This document shows positions 24,137 through 37,316 of a stretch of DNA of 64,000 bases, piece after piece (positions within the stretch are counted from its first letter, which is position 1; the number at the start of each line of letters is the position of its first letter). Source of the stretch: Halisarca cf. caerulea (Eukaryota; Porifera; Demospongiae; Chondrillida; Halisarcidae). The translations under genes and the position numbers were made by a program. The notes under the pieces were generated by a model, which worked only from the letters and a program-made list of their open reading frames with translations, did no database searches and was not told where the DNA came from. Location of the stretch: assembly GCA_963170055.1 (NCBI GenBank), contig CAUJGJ010000371.1, forward strand, positions 3,127,511 to 3,191,510, read 5' to 3'.

Positions 24137-25876
24137 GTTCTTATTTCCAAAAGTTGTTTAAATACTTTGCAAATTTAAAATCTTGCTATTTGTTCGTTAT
24201 AAAAATACTTTGTTCACTTTCTGAGATGTTTGAATTTTGACTATTTCATGCTCTTCTTAATTTTAAAGTAATGTTTCTAACGTTCTTATTTCCAAAAGTT
24301 GTTTAAATACTTTGCAAATTTAAAATCTTGCTATTTGTTCGTTTTAAAAATACTTTGTTCACTTTCTGAGATGTTTGAATTTTGACTATTTCATGCTCTT
24401 CTTAATTTTAAAGTAATGTTTCTAACGTTCTTATTTCCAAAAGTAGTTTAAATACTTTGCAAATTTAAAATCTTGCTATTTATTCGTTTTAAAAATACTT
24501 TGTTCACTTTCTGAGATGTTTGAATTTTGACTATTTCATGCTCTTCTTAATTTTAAAGTAATGTTTCTAACGTTCGTATTTCCAAAAGTTGTTTAAATAC
24601 TTTGCAAATTTAAAATCTTGCTATTTGTTCGTTTTAAAAATACTTTGTTCACTTTCTGAGATGTTTGAATTTTGACTATTTCATGCTCTTCTTAATTTTA
24701 AAGTAATGTTTCTAACGTTCTTATTTCCAAAAGTTGTTTAAATACTTTGCAAATTTAAAATCTTGCTATTTGTTCGTTTTAAAAATACTTTGTTCATTTT
24801 CTGAGATGCTTGAATTTTGACTATTTCATGCTCTTCTTAATTTTAAAGTAATGTTTCTAACGTTCTTATTTCCAAAAGTTGTTTAAATACTTTGCAAATT
24901 TAAAATCTTGCTATTTGTTCGTTATAAAAATACTTTGTTCACTTTCTGAGATGTTTGAATTTTGACTATTTCATGCTCTTCTTAATTTTAAAGTAATGTT
25001 TCTAACGTTCTTATTTCCAAAAGTTGTTTAAATACTTTGCAAATTTAAAATCTTGCTATTTGTTCGTTATAAAAATACTTTGTTCACTTTCTGAGATGTT
25101 TGAATTTTGACTATTTCATGCTCTTCTTAATTTTAAAGTAATGTTTCTAACGTTCTTATTTCCAAAAGTTGTTTAAATACTTTGCAAATTTAAAATCTTG
25201 CTATTTGTTCGTTTTAAAAATACTTTGTTCACTTTCTGAGATGTTTGAATTTTGACTATTTCATGCTCTTCTTAATTTTAAAGTAATGTTTCTAACGTTC
25301 TTATTTCCAAAAGTAGTTTAAATACTTTGCAAATTTAAAATCTTGCTATTTATTCGTTTTAAAAATACTTTGTTCACTTTCTGAGATGTTTGAATTTTGA
25401 CTATTTCATGCTCTTCTTAATTTTAAAGTAATGTTTCTAACGTTCGTATTTCCAAAAGTTGTTTAAATACTTTGCAAATTTAAAATCTTGCTATTTGTTC
25501 GTTATAAAAATACTTTGTTCACTTTCTGCGATGTTTGAATTTTGACTATTTTATGCTCTTCTTAATTTTAAAGTAAAGTTTCTAACGTTCTTATTTCCAA
25601 AAGTTGTTTAAATACTTTGCAAAATTAAAATCTTGCTATTTGTTCGTTATAAAAGTACTTTGTTCACTTTCTGCGATGTTTGAATTTTGACTATTTCATG
25701 CTCTTCTTAATTTTAAAGTAATGTTTCTAACGTTCTTATTTCCAAAAGTTGTTTAAATACTTTGCAAATTTAAAATCTTGCTATTTGTTCGTTATAAAAA
25801 TACTTTGTTCACTTTCTGAGATGTTTGAATTTTTACTATTTCATGCTCTTCTTAATTTTAAAGTAATGTTTCTAAC

Positions 25877-26018
25877 GTTCTTATTTCCAAAAGTTGTTTA
25901 AATACTTTGCAAATTTAAAATCTTGCTATTTGTTCGTTATAAAAATACTTTGTTCACTTTCTGAGATGTTTGAATTTTGACTATTTCATGCTCTTACTTT
26001 TAAAGTAATGTTTCTAAC
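25877..26018 (+). repeat. Hybrid 142-bp monomer at an HOR crossover point
   Basis: The first part has T at p82 (CACTTTC), like the plain unit at 23850, while the end has the derived 3-base deletion CTCTTACTTTT, like unit 23995. In the HOR at 22980-24136 these are two successive monomers; here they are one. The breakpoint therefore falls between p82 and about p118, and one full monomer was removed without disturbing the register. Confidence 0.85.
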
Positions 26019-29000
26019 GTTCTTATTTCCAAAAGTTGTTTAAATACTTTGCAAATTTAAAATCTTGCTATTTGTTCGTTATAAAAATACTTTGTTCACT
26101 TTCTGAGATGTTTGAATTTTCACTATTTCATGCTCTTCTTAATTTTAAAGTAATGTTTCTAACGTTCTTATTTCCAAAAGTTGTTTAAATACTTTGCAAA
26201 TTTAAAATCTTGCTATTTGTTCGTTATAAAAATACTTTGTTCACTTTCTGAGATGTTTGAATTTTGACTATTTCATGCTCTTCTTAATTTTAAAGTAATG
26301 TTTCTAACGTTCTTATTTCCAAAAGTTGTTTAAATACTTTGCAAATTTAAAATCTTGCTATTTGTTCGTTATAAAAATACTTTGTTCACCTTCTGAGATG
26401 TTTGAATTTTGACTATTTCATGCTCTTACTTTTAAAGTAATGTTTCTAACGTTCTTATTTCCAAAAGTTGTTTAAATACTTTGCAAATTTAAAATCTTGC
26501 TATTTGTTCGTTATAAAAATACTTTGTTCACTTTCTGCGATGTTTGAATTTTGACTATTTTATGCTCTTCTTAATTTTAAAGTAATGTTTCTAACGTTCT
26601 TATTTCCAAAAGTTGTTTAAATACTTTGCAAAATTAAAATCTTGCTATTTGTTCGTTATAAAAGTACTTTGTTCACTTTCTGCGATGTTTGAATTTTGAC
26701 TATTTCATGCTCTTCTTAATTTTAAAGTAATGTTTCTAACGTTCTTATTTCCAAAAGTTGTTTAAATACTTTGCAAATTTAAAATCTTGCTATTTGTTCG
26801 TTATAAAAATACTTTGTTCACTTTCTGAGATGTTTGAATTTTCACTATTTCATGCTCTTCTTAATTTTAAAGTAATGTTTCTAACGTTCTTATTTCCAAA
26901 AGTTGTTTAAATACTTTGCAAATTTAAAATCTTGCTATTTGTTCGTTATAAAAATACTTTGTTCACTTTCTGAGATGTTTGAATTTTGACTATTTCATGC
27001 TCTTCTTAATTTTAAAGTAATGTTTCTAACGTTCTTATTTCCAAAAGTTGTTTAAATACTTTGCAAATTTAAAATCTTGCTATTTGTTCGTTATAAAAAT
27101 ACTTTGTTCACCTTCTGAGATGTTTGAATTTTGACTATTTCATGCTCTTACTTTTAAAGTAATGTTTCTAACGTTCTTATTTCCAAAAGTTGTTTAAATA
27201 CTTTGCAAATTTAAAATCTTGCTATTTGTTCGTTATAAAAATACTTTGTTCACTTTCTGAGATGTTTGAATTTTGACTATTTCATGCTCTTCTTAATTTT
27301 AAAGTAATGTTTCTAACGTTCTTATTTCCAAAAGTTGTTTAAATACTTTGCAAATTTAAAATCTTGCTATTTGTTCGTTTTAAAAATACTTTGTTCACTT
27401 TCTGAGATGTTTGAATTTTGACTATTTCATGCTCTTCTTAATTTTAAAGTAATGTTTCTAACGTTCTTATTTCCAAAAGTAGTTTAAATACTTTGCAAAT
27501 TTAAAATCTTGCTATTTATTCGTTTTAAAAATACTTTGTTCACTTTCTGAGATGTTTGAATTTTGACTATTTCATGCTCTTCTTAATTTTAAAGTAATGT
27601 TTCTAACGTTCGTATTTCCAAAAGTTGTTTAAATACTTTGCAAATTTAAAATCTTGCTATTTGTTCGTTATAAAAATACTTTGTTCACTTTCTGCGATGT
27701 TTGAATTTTGACTATTTTATGCTCTTCTTAATTTTAAAGTAAAGTTTCTAACGTTCTTATTTCCAAAAGTTGTTTAAATACTTTGCAAAATTAAAATCTT
27801 GCTATTTGTTCGTTATAAAAGTACTTTGTTCACTTTCTGCGATGTTTGAATTTTGACTATTTCATGCTCTTCTTAATTTTAAAGTAATGTTTCTAACGTT
27901 CTTATTTCCAAAAGTTGTTTAAATACTTTGCAAATTTAAAATCTTGCTATTTGTTCGTTATAAAAATACTTTGTTCACTTTCTGAGATGTTTGAATTTTT
28001 ACTATTTCATGCTCTTCTTAATTTTAAAGTAATGTTTCTAACGTTCTTATTTCCAAAAGTTGTTTAAATACTTTGCAAATTTAAAATCTTGCTATTTGTT
28101 CGTTATAAAAATACTTTGTTCACTTTCTGAGATGTTTGAATTTTGACTATTTCATGCTCTTCTTAATTTTAAAGTAATGTTTCTAACGTTCTTATTTCCA
28201 AAAGTTGTTTAAATACTTTGCAAATTTAAAATCTTGCTATTTGTTCGTTATAAAAATACTTTGTTCACCTTCTGAGATGTTTGAATTTTGACTATTTCAT
28301 GCTCTTACTTTTAAAGTAATGTTTCTAACGTTCTTATTTCCAAAAGTTGTTTAAATACTTTGCAAATTTAAAATCTTGCTATTTGTTCGTTATAAAAATA
28401 CTTTGTTCACTTTCTGAGATGTTTGAATTTTGACTATTTCATGCTCTTCTTAATTTTAAAGTAATGTTTCTAACGTTCTTATTTCCAAAAGTTGTTTAAA
28501 TACTTTGCAAATTTAAAATCTTGCTATTTGTTCGTTTTAAAAATACTTTGTTCACTTTCTGAGATGTTTGAATTTTGACTATTTCATGCTCTTCTTAATT
28601 TTAAAGTAATGTTTCTAACGTTCTTATTTCCAAAAGTAGTTTAAATACTTTGCAAATTTAAAATCTTGCTATTTATTCGTTTTAAAAATACTTTGTTCAC
28701 TTTCTGAGATGTTTGAATTTTGACTATTTCATGCTCTTCTTAATTTTAAAGTAATGTTTCTAACGTTCGTATTTCCAAAAGTTGTTTAAATACTTTGCAA
28801 ATTTAAAATCTTGCTATTTGTTCGTTTTAAAAATACTTTGTTCACTTTCTGAGATGTTTGAATTTTGACTATTTCATGCTCTTCTTAATTTTAAAGTAAT
28901 GTTTCTAACGTTCTTATTTCCAAAAGTTGTTTAAATACTTTGCAAATTTAAAATCTTGCTATTTGTTCGTTTTAAAAATACTTTGTTCATTTTCTGAGAT

Positions 29001-29924
29001 GCTTGAATTTTGACTATTTCATGCTCTTCTTAATTTTAAAGTAATGTTTCTAACGTTCTTATTTCCAAAAGTTGTTTAAATACTTTGCAAATTTAAAATC
29101 TTGCTATTTGTTCGTTATAAAAATACTTTGTTCACTTTCTGAGATGTTTGAATTTTGACTATTTCATGCTCTTCTTAATTTTAAAGTAATGTTTCTAACG
29201 TTCTTATTTCCAAAAGTTGTTTAAATACTTTGCAAATTTAAAATCTTGCTATTTGTTCGTTATAAAAATACTTTGTTCACTTTCTGAGATGTTTGAATTT
29301 TGACTATTTCATGCTCTTCTTAATTTTAAAGTAATGTTTCTAACGTTCTTATTTCCAAAAGTTGTTTAAATACTTTGCAAATTTAAAATCTTGCTATTTG
29401 TTCGTTTTAAAAATACTTTGTTCACTTTCTGAGATGTTTGAATTTTGACTATTTCATGCTCTTCTTAATTTTAAAGTAATGTTTCTAACGTTCTTATTTC
29501 CAAAAGTAGTTTAAATACTTTGCAAATTTAAAATCTTGCTATTTATTCGTTTTAAAAATACTTTGTTCACTTTCTGAGATGTTTGAATTTTGACTATTTC
29601 ATGCTCTTCTTAATTTTAAAGTAATGTTTCTAACGTTCGTATTTCCAAAAGTTGTTTAAATACTTTGCAAATTTAAAATCTTGCTATTTGTTCGTTATAA
29701 AAATACTTTGTTCACTTTCTGCGATGTTTGAATTTTGACTATTTTATGCTCTTCTTAATTTTAAAGTAAAGTTTCTAACGTTCTTATTTCCAAAAGTTGT
29801 TTAAATACTTTGCAAAATTAAAATCTTGCTATTTGTTCGTTATAAAAGTACTTTGTTCACTTTCTGCGATGTTTGAATTTTGACTATTTCATGCTCTTCT
29901 TAATTTTAAAGTAATGTTTCTAAC
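26019..29924 (+). repeat. 3,906-bp segmental copy B
   Basis: This is the right-hand partner of 21826-25731. The match ends after unit 29780 (A38, G69, C88). Copy A goes on to a T103 monomer at 25732, whereas copy B goes on to a T63 monomer at 29925. The 722-bp register appears at 26451 and the 1157-bp register at 27173, in the same places as in copy A (22258 and 22980). Confidence 0.88.
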
Positions 29925-30794
29925 GTTCTTATTTCCAAAAGTTGTTTAAATACTTTGCAAATTTAAAATCTTGCTATTTGTTCGTTTTAAAAATACTTTG
30001 TTCACTTTCTGAGATGTTTGAATTTTGACTATTTCATGCTCTTCTTAATTTTAAAGTAATGTTTCTAACGTTCTTATTTCCAAAAGTAGTTTAAATACTT
30101 TGCAAATTTAAAATCTTGCTATTTATTCGTTTTAAAAATACTTTGTTCACTTTCTTAGATGTTTGAATTTTGACTATTTCATGCTCTTCTTAATTTTAAA
30201 GTAATGTTTCTAACGTTCGTATTTCCAAAAGTTGTTTAAATACTTTGCAAATTTAAAATCTTGCTATTTGTTCGTTTTAAAAATACTTTGTTCACTTTCT
30301 GAGATGTTTGAATTTTGACTATTTCATGCTCTTCTTAATTTTAAAGTAATGTTTCTAACGTTCTTATTTCCAAAAGTTGTTTAAATACTTTGCAAATTTA
30401 AAATCTTGCTATTTGTTCGTTTTAAAAATACTTTGTTCATTTTCTGAGATGCTTGAATTTTGACTATTTCATGCTCTTCTTAATTTTAAAGTAATGTTTC
30501 TAACGTTCTTATTTCCAAAAGTTGTTTAAATACTTTGCAAATTTAAAATCTTGCTATTTGTTCGTTATAAAAATACTTTGTTCACTTTCTGAGATGTTTG
30601 AATTTTGACTATTTCATGCTCTTCTTAATTTTAAAGTAATGTTTCTAACGTTCTTATTTCCAAAAGTTGTTTAAATACTTTGCAAATTTAAAATCTTGCT
30701 ATTTGTTCGTTATAAAAATACTTTGTTCACTTTCTGAGATGTTTGAATTTTGACTATTTCATGCTCTTCTTAATTTTAAAGTAATGTTTCTAAC
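28475..30794 (+). repeat. 10-monomer (1450-bp) repeat, second copy six units long
   Basis: Units 28475-29344 (T63; A56; G5 with T63; T81/C93; plain; plain) match 29925-30794. Unit 30070 has a private T at p87 (CTTAGATG). The copy ends before the A19 monomer at 30795, where the next repeat family starts. Confidence 0.82.
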
Positions 30795-33700
30795 GTTCTT
30801 ATTTCCAAAAGTAGTTTAAATACTTTGCAAATTTAAAATCTTGCTATTTGTTCGTTATAAAAATACTTTGTTCACTTTCTGAGATGTTTGAATTTTGACT
30901 ATTTCATGCTCTTCTTAATTTTAAAGTAATGTTTCTAACGTTCTTATTTCCAAAAGTTGTTTAAATACTTTGCAAATTTAAAATCTTGCTATTTGTTCGT
31001 TTTAAAAATACTTTGTTCACTTTCTGAGGTGTTTGAATTTTGACTATTTCATGCTCTTCTTAATTTTAAAGTAATGTTTGTAACGTTCTTATTTCCAAAA
31101 GTAGTTTAAATACTTTGCAAATTTAAAATCTTGCTATTTGTTCGTTTTAAAAATACTTTGTTCACTTTCTGCGATGTTTGAATTTTGACTATTTCATGCT
31201 CTTCTTAATTTTAAAGTAATGTTTGTAACGTTTTTATTTCTAAAAGTAGTTTAAATACTTTGCAAATTTAAAATCTTGCTATTTGTTCGTTATAAAAATA
31301 CTTTGTTCACTTTCTGAGATGTTTGAATTTTGACTATTTCATGCTCTTCTTAATTTTAAAGTAATGTTTCTAACGTTCTTATTTCCAAAAGTTTTTTAAA
31401 TACTTTGCAAATTTAAAATCTTGCTATTTGTTCGTTTTAAAAATACTTTGTTCACTTTCTGAGGTGTTTGAATTTTGACTATTTCATGCTCTTCTTAATT
31501 TTAAAGTAATGTTTGTAACGTTCTTATTTCCAAAAGTAGTTTAAATACTTTGCAAATTTAAAATCTTGCTATTTGTTCGTTTTAAAAATACTTTGTTCAC
31601 TTTCTGCGATGTTTGAATTTTGACTATTTCATGCTCTTCTTAATTTTAAAGTAATGTTTGTAACGTTTTTATTTCTAAAAGTAGTTTAAATACTTTGCAA
31701 ATTTAAAATCTTGCTATTTGTTCGTTATAAAAATACTTTGTTCACTTTCTGAGATGTTTGAATTTTGACTATTTCATGCTCTTCTTAATTTTAAAGTAAT
31801 GTTTCTAACGTTCTTATTTCCAAAAGTAGTTTAAATACTTTGCAAATTTAAAATCTTGCTATTTGTTCGTTATAAAAGTACTTTGTTCACTTTCTGCGAT
31901 GTTTGAATTTTGACTATTTCATGCTCTTCTTAATTTTAAAGTAATGTTTCTAACGTTCTTATTTCCAAAAGTTGTTTAAATACTTTGCAAATTTAAAATC
32001 TTGCTATTTGTTCGTTATAAAAATACTTTGTTCACTTTCTGAGATGTTTGAATTTTGACTATTTCATGCTCTTCTTAATTTTAAAGTAATGTTTCTAACG
32101 TTCTTATTTCCAAAAGTTGTTTAAATACTTTGCAAATTTAAAATCTTGCTATTTGTTCGTTATAAAAATACTTTGTTCACTTTCTGAGATGTTTGAATTT
32201 TGACTATTTCATGCTCTTCTTAATTTTAAAGTAATGTTTCTAACGTTCTTATTTCCAAAAGTTGTTTAAATACTTTGCAAATTTAAAATCTTGCTATTTG
32301 TTCGTTTTAAAAATACTTTGTTCACTTTCTGAGGTGTTTGAATTTTGACTATTTCATGCTCTTCTTAATTTTAAAGTAATGTTTCTAACGTTCTTATTTC
32401 CAAAAGTAGTTTAAATACTTTGCAAATTTAAAATCTTGCTATTTGTTCGTTATAAAAATACTTTGTTCACTTTCTGAGATGTTTGAATTTTGACTATTTC
32501 ATGCTCTTCTTAATTTTAAAGTAATGTTTCTAACGTTCTTATTTCCAAAAGTTGTTTAAATACTTTGCAAATTTAAAATCTTGCTATTTGTTCGTTTTAA
32601 AAATACTTTGTTCACTTTCTGAGGTGTTTGAATTTTGACTATTTCATGCTCTTCTTAATTTTAAAGTAATGTTTGTAACGTTCTTATTTCCAAAAGTAGT
32701 TTAAATACTTTGCAAATTTAAAATCTTGCTATTTGTTCGTTTTAAAAATACTTTGTTCACTTTCTGCGATGTTTGAATTTTGACTATTTCATGCTCTTCT
32801 TAATTTTAAAGTAATGTTTGTAACGTTTTTATTTCTAAAAGTAGTTTAAATACTTTGCAAATTTAAAATCTTGCTATTTGTTCGTTATAAAAATACTTTG
32901 TTCACTTTCTGAGATGTTTGAATTTTGACTATTTCATGCTCTTCTTAATTTTAAAGTAATGTTTCTAACGTTCTTATTTCCAAAAGTTGTTTAAATACTT
33001 TGCAAATTTAAAATCTTGCTATTTGTTCGTTTTAAAAATACTTTGTTCACTTTCTGAGGTGTTTGAATTTTGACTATTTCATGCTCTTCTTAATTTTAAA
33101 GTAATGTTTGTAACGTTCTTATTTCCAAAAGTAGTTTAAATACTTTGCAAATTTAAAATCTTGCTATTTGTTCGTTTTAAAAATACTTTGTTCACTTTCT
33201 GCGATGTTTGAATTTTGACTATTTCATGCTCTTCTTAATTTTAAAGTAATGTTTCTAACGTTCTTATTTCCAAAAGTTGTTTAAATACTTTGCAAATTTA
33301 AAATCTTGCTATTTGTTCGTTATAAAAATACTTTGTTCACTTTCTGAGATGTTTGAATTTTGACTATTTCATGCTCTTCTTAATTTTAAAGTAATGTTTC
33401 TAACGTTCTTATTTCCAAAAGTTGTTTAAATACTTTGCAAATTTAAAATCTTGCTATTTGTTCGTTATAAAAATACTTTGTTCACTTTCTGAGATGTTTG
33501 AATTTTGACTATTTCATGCTCTTCTTAATTTTAAAGTAATGTTTCTAACGTTCTTATTTCCAAAAGTTGTTTAAATACTTTGCAAATTTAAAATCTTGCT
33601 ATTTGTTCGTTTTAAAAATACTTTGTTCACTTTCTGAGGTGTTTGAATTTTGACTATTTCATGCTCTTCTTAATTTTAAAGTAATGTTTGTAACGTTCTT

Positions 33701-33984
33701 ATTTCCAAAAGTAGTTTAAATACTTTGCAAATTTAAAATCTTGCTATTTGTTCGTTTTAAAAATACTTTGTTCACTTTCTGCGATGTTTGAATTTTGACT
33801 ATTTCATGCTCTTCTTAATTTTAAAGTAATGTTTGTAACGTTCTTATTTCCAAAAGTTGTTTAAATACTTTGCAAATTTAAAATCTTGCTATTTGTTCGT
33901 TATAAAAATACTTTGTTCACTTTCTGAGATGTTTGAATTTTGACTATTTCATGCTCTTCTTAATTTTAAAGTAATGTTTCTAAC
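30795..33984 (+). repeat. 3-monomer (435-bp) repeats with the G141 to T4/T12 pairing
   Basis: The core trio is T19 with T63, G90 and G141; A19 with T63, C88 and G141; then T4/T12 (GTTTTTATTTCT). It appears at 30940-31374, in tandem at 31375-31809, and again at 32535-32969. Units 32970-33259 and 33550-33839 have the first two monomers only, followed by ordinary GTTCTT units; 33695 keeps G141 but 33115 has C141. Unit 31375 has a private T at p20. G141 and T4/T12 lie across a monomer boundary only eight bases apart, so they behave as one linked variant. Confidence 0.8.
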
Positions 33985-34561
33985 GTTCTTATTTCCAAAA
34001 GTTGTTTAAATACTTTGCAAATTTAAAATCTTGCTATTTGTTCGTTATAAAAATACTTTGTTCACCTTCTGAGATGTTTGAATTTTGACTATTTCATGCT
34101 CTTCTTAATTTTAAAGTAATGTTTCTAACGTTCTTATTTCCAAAAGTAGTTTAAATACTTTGCAAATTTAAAATCTTGCTATTTGTTCGTTATAAAAGTA
34201 CTTTGTTCACTTTCTGCGATGTTTGAATTTTGACTATTTCATGCTCTTCTTAATTTTAAAGTAATGTTTCTAACGTTCTTATTTCCAAAAGTAGTTTAAA
34301 TACTTTGCAAATTTAAAATCTTGCTATTTGTTCGTTATAAAAATACTTTGTTCACCTTCTGAGATGTTTGAATTTTGACTATTTCATGCTCTTAATTTTA
34401 AAGTAATGTTTCTAACGTTCTTATTTCCAAAAGTTGTTTAAATACTTTGCAAATTTAAAATCTTGCTATTTGTTCGTTATAAAAATACTTTGTTCACTTT
34501 CTGAGATGTTTGAATTTTGACTATTTCATGCTCTTCTTAATTTTAAAGTAATGTTTCTAAC
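33985..34561 (+). repeat. Four-monomer link block with a remote 142-bp monomer
   Basis: Unit 33985 has C82 without the deletion, 34130 carries AGTACT (G69) with C88, and 34275-34416 is a 142-bp monomer with C82 and CTCTTAATTTT. That last unit is of the earlier deletion form and lies almost 6 kb right of the main cluster, which ends at 28329. It is followed by a plain unit at 34417. Confidence 0.8.
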
Positions 34562-37316
34562 GTTCTTATTTCCAAAAGTTGTTTAAATACTTTGCAAATT
34601 TAAAATCTTGCTATTTGTTCGTTTTAAAAATACTTTGTTCACTTTCTGAGATGTTTGAATTTTGACTATTTCATGCTCTTCTTAATTTTAAAGTAATGTT
34701 TCTAACGTTCTTATTTCCAAAAGTAGTTTAAATACTTTGCAAATTTAAAATCTTGCTATTTGTTCATTATAAAAATACTTTGTTCACTTTCTGAGATGTT
34801 TGAATTTTCACTATTTCATGCTCTTCTTAATTTTAAAGTAATGTTTCTAACGTTCTTATTTCCAAAAGTAGTTTAAATACTTTGCAAATTTAAAATCTTG
34901 CTATTTATTCGTTTTAAAAATACTTTGTTCACTTTCTGAGATGTTTGAATTTTGACTATTTCATGCTCTTCTTAATTTTAAAGTAATGTTTCTAACGTTC
35001 GTATTTCCAAAAGTTGTTTAAATACTTTGCAAATTTAAAATCTTGCTATTTGTTCGTTATAAAAATACTTTGTTCACTTTCTGCGATGTTTGAATTTTGA
35101 CTATTTCATGCTCTTCTTAATTTTAAAGTAATGTTTCTAACGTTCTTATTTCCAAAAGTTGTTTAAATACTTTGCAAAATTAAAATCTTGCTATTTGTTC
35201 GTTATAAAAATACTTTGTTCACTTTCTGAGATGTTTGAATTTTGACTATTTCATGCTCTTCTTAATTTTAAAGTAATGTTTCTAACGTTCTTATTTCCAA
35301 AAGTTGTTTAAATACTTTGCAAATTTAAAATCTTGCTATTTGTTCGTTTTAAATATACTTTGTTCATTTTCTGAGATGCTTCAATTTTGACTATTTCATG
35401 CTCTTCTTAATTTTAAAGTAAAGTTTTTAACGTTCTTATTTCCAAAAGTAGTTTAAATACTTTGCAAATTTAAAATCTTGCTATTTGTTCGTTTTAAAAA
35501 TACTTTGTTCACTTTCTGAGATGTTTGAATTTTGACTATTTCATGCTCTTCTTAATTTTAAAGTAATGTTTCTAACGTTCTTATTTCCAAAAGTTGTTTA
35601 AATACTTTGCAAATTTAAAATCTTGCTATTTGTTCGTTTTAAAAATACTTTGTTCATTTTCTGAGATGCTTGAATTTTGACTATTTCATGCTCTTTTTAA
35701 TTTTAAAGTAATGTTTCTAACGTTCTTATTTCCAAAAGTTGTTTAAATACTTTGCAAATTTAAAATCTTGCTATTTGTTCGTTTTAAATATACTTTGTTC
35801 ATTTTCTGAGATGCTTGAATTTTGACTATTTCATGCTCTTCTTAATTTTAAAGTAAAGTTTCTAACGTTCTTATTTCCAAAAGTAGTTTAAATACTTTGC
35901 AAATTTAAAATCTTGCTATTTGTTCGTTTTAAAAATACTTTGTTCACTTTCTGAGATGTTTGAATTTTGACTATTTCATGCTCTTCTTAATTTTAAAGTA
36001 ATGTTTCTAACGTTCTTATTTCCAAAAGTTGTTTAAATACTTTGCAAATTTAAAATCTTGCTATTTGTTCGTTTTAAAAATACTTTGTTCATTTTCTGAG
36101 ATGCTTGAATTTTGACTATTTCATGCTCTTCTTAATTTTAAAGTAATGTTTCTAACGTTCTTATTTCCAAAAGTTGTTTAAATACTTTGCAAATTTAAAA
36201 TCTTGCTATTTGTTCGTTTTAAAAATACTTTGTTCACTTTCTGAGATGTTTGAATTTTGACTATTTCATGCTCTTCTTAATTTTAAAGTAATGTTTCTAA
36301 CGTTCTTATTTCCAAAAGTAGTTTAAATACTTTGCAAATTTAAAATCTTGCTATTTGTTCATTATAAAAATACTTTGTTCACTTTCTGAGATGTTTGAAT
36401 TTTCACTATTTCATGCTCTTCTTAATTTTAAAGTAATGTTTCTAACGTTCTTATTTCCAAAAGTAGTTTAAATACTTTGCAAATTTAAAATCTTGCTATT
36501 TATTCGTTTTAAAAATACTTTGTTCACTTTCTGAGATGTTTGAATTTTGACTATTTCATGCTCTTTTTAATTTTAAAGTAATGTTTCTAACGTTCGTATT
36601 TCCAAAAGTTGTTTAAATACTTTGCAAATTTAAAATCTTGCTATTTGTTCGTTATAAAAATACTTTGTTCACTTTCTGCGATGTTTGAATTTTGACTATT
36701 TCATGCTCTTCTTAATTTTAAAGTAATGTTTCTAACGTTCTTATTTCCAAAAGTTGTTTAAATACTTTGCAAAATTAAAATCTTGCTATTTGTTCGTTAT
36801 AAAAATACTTTGTTCACTTTCTGAGATGTTTGAATTTTGACTATTTCATGCTCTTCTTAATTTTAAAGTAATGTTTCTAACGTTCTTATTTCCAAAAGTT
36901 GTTTAAATACTTTGCAAATTTAAAATCTTGCTATTTGTTCGTTTTAAATATACTTTGTTCATTTTCTGAGATGCTTGAATTTTGACTATTTCATGCTCTT
37001 CTTAATTTTAAAGTAAAGTTTCTAACGTTCTTATTTCCAAAAGTAGTTTAAATACTTTGCAAATTTAAAATCTTGCTATTTGTTCGTTTTAAAAATACTT
37101 TGTTCACTTTCTGAGATGTTTGAATTTTGACTATTTCATGCTCTTCTTAATTTTAAAGTAATGTTTCTAACGTTCTTATTTCCAAAAGTTGTTTAAATAC
37201 TTTGCAAATTTAAAATCTTGCTATTTGTTCGTTTTAAAAATACTTTGTTCATTTTCTGAGATGCTTGAATTTTGACTATTTCATGCTCTTCTTAATTTTA
37301 AAGTAATGTTTCTAAC
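34562..37316 (+). repeat. 11-monomer (1595-bp) repeat with an inner 3-monomer duplication
   Basis: Units 34562-35721 (T63; A60/C103; A56; G5/C88; A38; TTTAAATATAC/A136; A19/T63; T81/C93) match 36157-37316. Inside the first copy the last three units are duplicated at 35722-36156, which sets the 11-unit spacing. Private changes mark the first copy: in 35287, C at p96 (GCTTCAATTTT) and T at p141. CTCTTTTTAAT occurs in both 35577 and 36447. Confidence 0.82.

Larger units (their letters stand above)
21826..25731 (+). repeat. 3,906-bp segmental copy A
   Basis: Twenty-seven consecutive monomers match 26019-29924 at a constant offset of 4,193 bp. Matching markers include all 142-bp units inside it (22116, 22838 and 23995 against 26309, 27031 and 28188), the G5 units (23415, 24572 and 25442 against 27608, 28765 and 29635), T103 (23705 against 27898) and A136. 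Two further monomers, 25732 and 25877, separate the copies. I saw no difference at the diagnostic sites. A very recent unequal exchange of 29 units, or a collapsed or duplicated assembly path, would both explain this. Confidence 0.88.

Noticed and set aside
20000..35000. Insertion of a mobile element or a foreign segment
   Set aside because: I walked the register through every monomer start. All length changes are explained by indels of 1, 2, 3 or 33 bases inside monomers, so no foreign insert exists anywhere in the window.
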